A DNA stretch of 64,000 bases from Vogesella alkaliphila (GTDB lineage Bacteria > Pseudomonadota > Gammaproteobacteria > Burkholderiales > Chromobacteriaceae): positions 1-64,000 of the forward strand of contig NZ_BMYW01000013.1 of NCBI RefSeq assembly GCF_014652475.1, given 5' to 3'. The notes under the pieces were generated by a model. The model had not been told where the DNA came from and made no database searches. It saw only the letters and a program-made list of their open reading frames with translations. The position numbers were made by a program, and so were the translations under genes. Shown here piece after piece: positions 58,855 through 64,000 of the stretch; positions within the stretch are counted from its first letter, which is position 1, and each line of letters begins with the position of its first letter.

Positions 58855-59477
58855 TTGGCGACGACGCGCACGAGGTGACGCTCGGCGTCGAGACCGGGCA
58901 CGGTGAGCGGCAGCACTTCGGACACCGCGAAGTCTTCCGGCAGCTGCGCAATTTCTTCGTACGGGTACACCCCCTTCATCGCCACGAACTGGCCGCCGTC
59001 GGCCAGCAGGTGCTTGGACAGCTTGACGAACTCGGCCAGCTCGGAGAAGGCACGGCTGGTGATGCGGTCGAACTTCTGCGCCGGCTGGTAGGCTTCGACG
59101 CGGTCGGTGATCACCTCCACGTTCGGCAGCTTCAGCTCAATCACCGCCTGGCGCAGGAAGGTGGTTTTCTTGTGGTTGGCGTCCAGCACCACGACCTGCA
59201 GGTCCGGGCGCGCAATCGCCGCCGGGATGCCGGGCATGCCGCCACCGGAGCCGACGTCGAGCAGGCGCGTGCCGCCGGCCAGGTGCGGCACCAGCGTCAG
59301 GCTGTCGAGCAGGTGGTAGCTGACCATGCGCTCTTCCTCGCGGATGGCGGTCAGGTTGTAGGTCTGGTTCCACTTGGCCAGCAGGCCCAGATAGCCCTCC
59401 AGCAGAGTGATCTGCTCCGGCGTCAGCTCCAGGCCGATTGCGGCCAACCCTTGGGTAAGTTCTGCGTGGTGCGTCAT
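58851..59477 (-). CDS. rsmG: 16S rRNA (guanine(527)-N(7))-methyltransferase RsmG
   Basis: RsmG (GidB) methylates N7 of G527 in 16S rRNA; its loss gives low-level streptomycin resistance. The 208-aa protein has LLDVGSGGGMPGIPAAIARP (SAM site), YNLTAIREEERMVSYHLLDSLTL and RAFSELAEFV. The start at 59477 (MTHHAELTQGL) is supported by the family. A repeat copy with one inserted base (59440-59453) encodes part of GLAAIGLEL. Confidence 0.95.
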   Translation of the reverse strand: MTHHAELTQGLAAIGLELTPEQITLLEGYLGLLAKWNQTYNLTAIREEERMVSYHLLDSLTLVPHLAGGTRLLDVGSGGGMPGIPAAIARPDLQVVVLDANHKKTTFLRQAVIELKLPNVEVITDRVEAYQPAQKFDRITSRAFSELAEFVKLSKHLLADGGQFVAMKGVYPYEEIAQLPEDFAVSEVLPLTVPGLDAERHLVRVVAK

Positions 59478-59584
59478 GATGAAGTTGGGCAATGATTGGA
59501 AACGAATAGCCCGATTGTAACGGGTATCAAAAACAAATGCGCCCCGAAGTCGGCACTCCGGAGCGCAGTGCAGCAATTTGGCGC

Positions 59585-61477
59585 TCAGGCGCCGTGACGG
59601 GCGTCGCTGAAGCCGCGCTTGAGGTGCACCAGCAGCAGCGCGATCGCCGCCGGGGTGATGCCCTGGATGCGCGAGGCCTGGCCCAGCGTCTCCGGACGAT
59701 GCTGGTTGAGCTTCTGCGACACTTCCTTCGACAAGCCCTTCACCAGCGCGTAGTCGATGTCCAGCGGCAGCTTCACGTCGTCGAGCTGCTCGCGCTTGGC
59801 CACCTCCTCGTTCTGGCGGTCGATGTAGCCCTGGTACTTGACCTGGATCTCGACCTGCTCCGCCACCACCTCGTCGGCGACGCCCTCCCCCGCCTGCGAC
59901 AGCGTCATCAGCTGGCGGTAGTTGACGTTCGGCCGCTTCAGCAAGTCGTGCAGGCTGTACTCGCGCGCCAGCTTCTGGCCGAACATCGCCTCGTCCTCAC
60001 CCGGCTGCAGCTTGCCCGGGTGCACGTAGTGCGTGGCCAGGCGCTGCTTTTCCGCCTCCACCGCGTCGCGCTTGCGGCAGAAGGCGTCCCACTGCGCGTC
60101 ACCGACCAGCCCCAGCTTGCGGCCAACTTCGGTCAGGCGCAGGTCGGCGTTGTCCTCGCGCAGCTGCAGGCGGAATTCGGCACGGCTGGTGAACATGCGG
60201 TACGGCTCGGACACGCCCATGGTGGACAGGTCGTCGACCAGCACGCCCAGGTAGGCCTCGTCGCGGCGCGGGCACCAGCCTTCCTGTTCGCGGGCGAAGA
60301 GGCCGGCGTTGAGGCCGGCGAGCAGACCCTGTGCCGCCGCTTCCTCGTAGCCGGTGGTGCCGTTGATCTGGCCGGCGAAGAACAGGCCGTGGATGGCCTT
60401 GGTCTCCAGCGTCGACTTCAGTCCGCGCGGGTCGAAGTAGTCGTACTCGATGGCGTAGCCGGGGCGCAGGATGTGCGCGTTTTCCAGACCGGGAATGGAG
60501 CGCACCGCCGCCAGCTGGATGTCGAACGGCAGGCTGGTGGAAATCCCGTTCGGATAGTATTCGTGGGTGGTCAGGCCTTCCGGCTCCAGGAAGATCTGGT
60601 GGCTGTCCTTGTCGGCGAAGCGGTTGATCTTGTCCTCGATCGACGGGCAGTAGCGCGGGCCGACGCCTTCGATCACGCCGGTGAACATCGGGCTGCGCGC
60701 AAAACCGCTGCGGATGATGTCGTGGGTGCGCTCGTTGGTGTGGGTGATCCAGCACGGCAGCTGCTTCGGGTGCAGCGCGCGGCTGCCGCGATAGGAGAAC
60801 ACCGGCTCCGGGGTGTCGCCCGGCTGCGCTTCCATCACGCTGAAGTCGATGCTGCGGCCGTCGATGCGCGGCGGGGTGCCGGTCTTCAGGCGGCCCACCG
60901 GCAGGCTCAGCTCGCGCAGGCGTTCGCCCAGCGTCGACGCCGCGGCATCGCCGGCGCGGCCGCCGCTATAGTTTTCCAGCCCGACGTGGATCTTGCCGGA
61001 CAGGAAGGTGCCGGCGGTGAGCACCACGCTCTTGCCGCGGAAGGTGATGCCGATGGCGGTGATGGCACCGGCGACGCGGTCGCCCTCGATCAGGAGGTCG
61101 TCCACCGGCTGCTGGAATAGCGTCAGGTTGGGCTGGTTTTCCAGCATCTCGCGGATGGCGGCCTTGTACAGCACGCGGTCGGCCTGGGCGCGGGTGGCGC
61201 GCACCGCCGGCCCCTTGGAGGCGTTCAGGGTGCGGAACTGGATGCCGCCGATGTCGGTGGCCAGCGCCATGGCGCCGCCGAGCGCGTCCACTTCCTTGAC
61301 CAGATGACCCTTGCCGATGCCGCCGATCGACGGGTTGCACGACATCTGCCCCAGCGTCTCGATATTGTGGGTCAGCAGCAAGGTGCTGCAGCCCATGCGC
61401 GCGGCCGCCAGCGCGGCTTCGGTACCGGCATGGCCGCCGCCCACCACGATCACGTCAAAGGTCGTCGGATAAATCAT
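59585..61477 (-). CDS. mnmG: tRNA uridine-5-carboxymethylaminomethyl modification enzyme MnmG
   Basis: MnmG (GidA), with MnmE, installs cmnm5U at wobble position 34 using FAD and methylene-tetrahydrofolate. The 630-aa protein has the FAD motif [22 protein letters not shown], the GidA signatures [21 protein letters not shown] and [11 protein letters not shown], and the C-terminal MnmE-binding domain ([17 protein letters not shown]). A one-mismatch repeat copy near 60117-60128 encodes GRKLGL. It heads the rsmG-parAB group. Confidence 0.97.
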   Translation of the reverse strand: MIYPTTFDVIVVGGGHAGTEAALAAARMGCSTLLLTHNIETLGQMSCNPSIGGIGKGHLVKEVDALGGAMALATDIGGIQFRTLNASKGPAVRATRAQADRVLYKAAIREMLENQPNLTLFQQPVDDLLIEGDRVAGAITAIGITFRGKSVVLTAGTFLSGKIHVGLENYSGGRAGDAAASTLGERLRELSLPVGRLKTGTPPRIDGRSIDFSVMEAQPGDTPEPVFSYRGSRALHPKQLPCWITHTNERTHDIIRSGFARSPMFTGVIEGVGPRYCPSIEDKINRFADKDSHQIFLEPEGLTTHEYYPNGISTSLPFDIQLAAVRSIPGLENAHILRPGYAIEYDYFDPRGLKSTLETKAIHGLFFAGQINGTTGYEEAAAQGLLAGLNAGLFAREQEGWCPRRDEAYLGVLVDDLSTMGVSEPYRMFTSRAEFRLQLREDNADLRLTEVGRKLGLVGDAQWDAFCRKRDAVEAEKQRLATHYVHPGKLQPGEDEAMFGQKLAREYSLHDLLKRPNVNYRQLMTLSQAGEGVADEVVAEQVEIQVKYQGYIDRQNEEVAKREQLDDVKLPLDIDYALVKGLSKEVSQKLNQHRPETLGQASRIQGITPAAIALLLVHLKRGFSDARHGA

Positions 61478-61633
61478 GAAATGCCCGCCTGCTCAATTAA
61501 GACTGCGAGCCGTTGCCGCCGTGCCGGCCATCGCTAAAGCTTGGCCGCAACCGGCAGCACCTGCCCGGCTAATGGAAAGAACCGGACATTGTAACCGAAA
61601 TCCGCCACCGAGGTTAAGTCCTTGATTTTCATC

Positions 61634-61653
61634 ACCCTGACTGTCATCAGGGT
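61634..61653. repeat. Short hairpin in mnmG / acyltransferase intergenic region
   Basis: ACCCTGA and TCAGGGT flank a 6-nt loop. The 271-bp divergent region around it (61478-61748) also holds a one-mismatch 13-mer copy (61537-61549). No promoter is convincing. Confidence 0.4.
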
Positions 61654-61748
61654 TTCATCGTCCGGTCACCCGTCGTTCATGGTCTGGACACGGCGCTGTC
61701 AGAATCGCCGTTTAGCATGCAGCCATCGACCCCGCACAGGAATGCAGC

Positions 61749-62501
61749 ATGCAATTGAGCGAACAACTGGCGGTCAGCACCGCCCCCCGGCTGAGCGTGC
61801 GACTGGCGCGCAGCGACAAGGACATCCGCCGTGCGCAGAAGCTGCGCTACCAGGTGTTTGCCACCGAGATGGGGGCGCAGCTGGCCTCCGCCGCCGAAGG
61901 CATCGACCGTGACGACTACGACGCCCACTGCGACCACCTGCTGGTGGAGGACAACCTCAGCGGTAAGGTGGTCGGCACCTACCGCATGCTGCCGCCGCAC
62001 CGGGCGCGGCAGCTGCCGCAGCTGTATTCCGAGCACGAATTCGAGCTGTCGCGGCTGGCCGGCATCCGCGACCACGTGATCGAGGTCGGCCGCTCCTGCG
62101 TGCACAAGGACTACCGCCGCGGGGCGGTGATCGCCATGCTGTGGGCTGGCCTCGCCGACTACGTGCGGCAGCAGGGTGGCCAGTACCTGGCCGGTTGCGC
62201 CAGTGTCAGCCTCGTCGACGGCGGCCATCAGGCGGTCAGCCTCTACCGCCAGCTGGAGGGCAAGCATCTGGCGCCGGTGGAGTGGCGGGTGACGCCGCAC
62301 CTGCCCCTGCCGCTGCACCGGGTACAGGACGACGCCGCGCCGGCACCGCTGCCGCCGCTGATCAAGGGCTACCTGCGCGCCGGCGCCTGGGTGTGCGGCG
62401 AGCCGGCGTGGGACCCGGATTTCAACTGCGCCGACTTCTTCATGCTGCTGCCGATGAACCGGCTGGACCTGCGCCACCAGAAGCACTTCGCCGCCGGCTG
62501 A
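61749..62501 (+). CDS. GNAT-fold N-acyltransferase, OlsB/hemolysin-like family
   Basis: A 250-aa protein of the acyltransferase group that includes ornithine N-acyltransferase OlsB: RLARSDKDIRRAQKLRYQVFATEMGA at the start, then DHLLVEDNLSGKVVGTYRMLPP, EVGRSCVHKDYRRG and DPDFNCADFFMLLPM at the end. OlsB makes lyso-ornithine lipid from ornithine and acyl-ACP; the second gene (olsA, O-acyltransferase) is not adjacent, so ornithine-lipid synthesis is only a possibility. Confidence 0.82.
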   Translation: MQLSEQLAVSTAPRLSVRLARSDKDIRRAQKLRYQVFATEMGAQLASAAEGIDRDDYDAHCDHLLVEDNLSGKVVGTYRMLPPHRARQLPQLYSEHEFELSRLAGIRDHVIEVGRSCVHKDYRRGAVIAMLWAGLADYVRQQGGQYLAGCASVSLVDGGHQAVSLYRQLEGKHLAPVEWRVTPHLPLPLHRVQDDAAPAPLPPLIKGYLRAGAWVCGEPAWDPDFNCADFFMLLPMNRLDLRHQKHFAAG

Positions 62502-62511
62502 GGCGTGACGC

Positions 62512-62543
62512 AAGGTTGGCCGCAAGCCGCTGCGGCCAACCTT
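62512..62543. repeat. Inverted pair of DUS-like 13-mers forming a hairpin
   Basis: Exact forward (62512-62524) and reverse (62531-62543) copies with a 6-nt loop give a 13-bp stem 11 bp after the acyltransferase stop and 24 bp before trmO. It lacks a T run but could still attenuate transcription. Confidence 0.85.
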
Positions 62544-62566
62544 GACCGCGCTGCTACAATCGCGGG

Positions 62567-63268
62567 ATGGAATATTCGGTCACCCCCGTCGGCATCATCC
62601 ACTCGCCGTACCAGGAAAAATTCGGCATCCCGCGCCAGCCGGCGCTGGCCCCGTCCGCTCCGGTCACGCTGGAACTGCTGCCGCCTTACAACCAGCCCGA
62701 CTGCGTGCGCGGGCTGGAAGACTTCTCCCACGTGTGGCTGACCTTCGTGTTTCACGACACGCTGGCGCGCGGCTGGCAGCCGCTGGTGCGCCCGCCGCGG
62801 CTGGGCGGCAACAGCAAGGTCGGCGTGTTCGCCAGCCGCGCCACCCACCGTCCCAACGGCCTCGGGCTGTCACTGGTGGCACTGCAGGGCATCGACACCC
62901 GCCACGGCGTCACCCTACAGCTGGCCGGTGCCGACCTGCTCGACGGCACGCCGGTGCTGGACATCAAGCCCTACATCCCGTTCGTGGAAGCCAAGCCCGA
63001 CGCCCGCGGCGGCTTCGTCGACGGCCCGCCGCCGCAGCTGACGGTGCGCTGGGACGAGACGGCACGCGCGCAGCTGCAAGCTTGGCCGCAAGCCCCGGCG
63101 TGGCTACCACAGCTGATAGCAGAGGTGCTGGCACAGGACCCGCGCCCCGCCTATCAGGACGACCCGCAGCGGCGCTACGGCATGCGGCTGGCCGGCTGCA
63201 ACATCGTATTCAGCATTGCCGATAATGTGGCGACGGTACTTGAAATAAACCCACCCACCCAGAACTAA
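62567..63268 (+). CDS. trmO: tRNA (adenine(37)-N6)-methyltransferase TrmO
   Basis: TrmO (TsaA/YaeB) methylates N6 of t6A37 in tRNA-Thr(GGU) using SAM. The 233-aa protein has the N-terminal beta-barrel domain with VTPVGIIHSPYQEKFGIPRQP, FVFHDT, ATHRPNGLGLSLVAL and LDIKPYIPFVEA, and the short C-terminal domain (YGMRLAGCNIVFSI). A one-mismatch repeat copy (63078-63090) encodes QAWPQA in the inter-domain stretch. Confidence 0.92.
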   Translation: MEYSVTPVGIIHSPYQEKFGIPRQPALAPSAPVTLELLPPYNQPDCVRGLEDFSHVWLTFVFHDTLARGWQPLVRPPRLGGNSKVGVFASRATHRPNGLGLSLVALQGIDTRHGVTLQLAGADLLDGTPVLDIKPYIPFVEAKPDARGGFVDGPPPQLTVRWDETARAQLQAWPQAPAWLPQLIAEVLAQDPRPAYQDDPQRRYGMRLAGCNIVFSIADNVATVLEINPPTQN

Positions 63269-63343
63269 CCCACTCGGCACCCGGTCGAACTGCGTCCGGA
63301 CCCTCCGAACACGGATGTGCCGTTTACACTGGAGATTGACAAC

Positions 63344-64000
63344 ATGACTTCCCGAGCGAAGACCGCTTTGCTGGCCCTCTCACTCATTAGCGTACTGGCG
63401 GCGCCATTTGCCGACGCCGCGCGACTGGGGAAAGGCCGTAGTGCCGGCATGCAGCGTGCCACCCCGACCCAAAGTTACCAGCAACCTAGCGCCGCCCCGG
63501 CCCAGCCTGCCGCACCGATGGCACCGGCCGCCGCCGGCCAGCAAAAAGGTTCCGGCATCGGTGGCATGCTGGCCGCCGGCGCCGTCGGCGCCGCCGCCGG
63601 CTACATGCTGAGCTCCGCCTTTGGCGGCGATGGCGATTTCCCGTGGCTGGGCATCCTGGCAGGCGGCCTCGGCGGTCTCGCCCTGCTGTCCTTCCTGCGC
63701 AACCGCGCCGCCCGCCAGCGCCAGCAGGCACCACGTCCGATGTCGGTACCGAACGCCAGCCGCTTCGAACCGGCCGCTGCCGGCCCCAACGGCGCCATTC
63801 CGCCTATCGGCTCCGGCATGCAGCCGCAAGGTGGCAGCGGGCTGACCCCGCCACCGGTCAGCCTGCAGCGCCTGCCGGACGGTACCGAGATCCCGCACTT
63901 CCTGCGCCAGGCCAAGGCCACCTTCCTGCACCTGCAGAACCTGAACTCGGCGGAAAGCCTGGAAGAGGTGCGCAAGTACATGACGCCGGAGCTGTTCAAC
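63344..64000 (+). CDS. Tim44-like domain protein, 3' end outside window
   Basis: 219 codons are visible before the window ends. Signal peptide MTSRAKTALLALSLISVLAA PFADA is followed by a Gln/Pro/Ala-rich low-complexity stretch, a Gly/Ala-rich membrane segment (~75-110, GGMLAAGAVGAAAGYMLSS), another hydrophobic stretch with basic tail (LLSFLRNRAARQRQQ). The beginning of a Tim44-like domain follows (EIPHFLRQAKATFLHLQNLN). Bacterial proteins of this form are membrane-anchored and uncharacterised. The gene is open to the edge. Confidence 0.85.
   Translation, partial: MTSRAKTALLALSLISVLAAPFADAARLGKGRSAGMQRATPTQSYQQPSAAPAQPAAPMAPAAAGQQKGSGIGGMLAAGAVGAAAGYMLSSAFGGDGDFPWLGILAGGLGGLALLSFLRNRAARQRQQAPRPMSVPNASRFEPAAAGPNGAIPPIGSGMQPQGGSGLTPPPVSLQRLPDGTEIPHFLRQAKATFLHLQNLNSAESLEEVRKYMTPELFN

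Noticed and set aside
57112-59500. parS or origin (DnaA-box cluster) near parAB
   Set aside because: I looked for TGTTNCACGTGAAACA-like palindromes and TTATCCACA boxes and saw none in the window; the origin is probably nearby but outside.

Overview
The window looks like chromosome of a GC-rich betaproteobacterium of the order Neisseriales, most likely family Chromobacteriaceae (Vogesella / Chromobacterium / Pseudogulbenkiania-like). The grounds are the tRNA-tuf operon, the mnmG-rsmG-parA-parB-atp-glmU-glmS block, an amgK/murU cell-wall recycling pair, a type IV pilin with PglL-type ligases, and protein sequences typical of that group. No rRNA gene or CRISPR array was seen. The genus is an inference.

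Layout. 1-5.5 kb: tuf (partial) with tRNA-Thr, -Gly and -Tyr, a ferredoxin, rsmD, ftsY-ftsE-ftsX, rpoH. 5.6-9.7 kb: a pilin O-glycosylation locus (two PglL/Wzy_C ligases plus a major pilin). 10-15 kb: bioA, proB, a 142-bp hairpin repeat, a membrane protein, a glutamine amidotransferase, ruvB. 15.2-16.2 kb: FMN riboswitch and ribB. 16.2-22.3 kb, minus strand: NYN/LOTUS protein, SDR, ruvA, membrane protein, LysE exporter, ruvC, murU, amgK. 22.4-34.1 kb: lptD-surA-pdxA, a 1281-aa FAD/Fe-S dehydrogenase, small enzymes, nadV. 45.9-61.5 kb, minus strand: glmS and its DeoR regulator, glmU, the whole ATP synthase operon, parB, parA, rsmG, mnmG. 61.7-64 kb: an N-acyltransferase, trmO and a truncated Tim44-domain protein.

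Between about 34.4 and 45.9 kb lies an accessory region of visibly lower GC, bounded on the left by a decayed GGDEF gene and on the right by glmS. It holds an esterase, an integron attC-like site, a two-gene HTH/Clp-N module with its own operators, a small tyrosine recombinase, and a complete-looking tartrate package: LysR regulator, MFS transporter, tartrate dehydratase TtdAB, chemoreceptor, FAH-family enzyme and tartrate/D-malate dehydrogenase. The recombinase-plus-tartrate part is flanked by related ~95-bp direct repeats. Right beside glmS, 24 bp past its stop codon, is a TGT terminus followed by three 20-bp-phased repeats, which is what one end of a Tn7-like transposon at attTn7 looks like.

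The most striking genome-scale signal is a 13-mer, AAGGTTGGCCGCA, present in 23 exact copies on either strand plus many one-mismatch copies. It occurs inside housekeeping genes (often read as KVGR, RLAA or GWPQ) and between genes, where inverted pairs form hairpins or terminators. There is no exact copy in the 34.5-46.8 kb accessory stretch. It behaves like the DNA uptake sequences of Neisseriaceae but has a different sequence, and I know of no described dialect that matches it.
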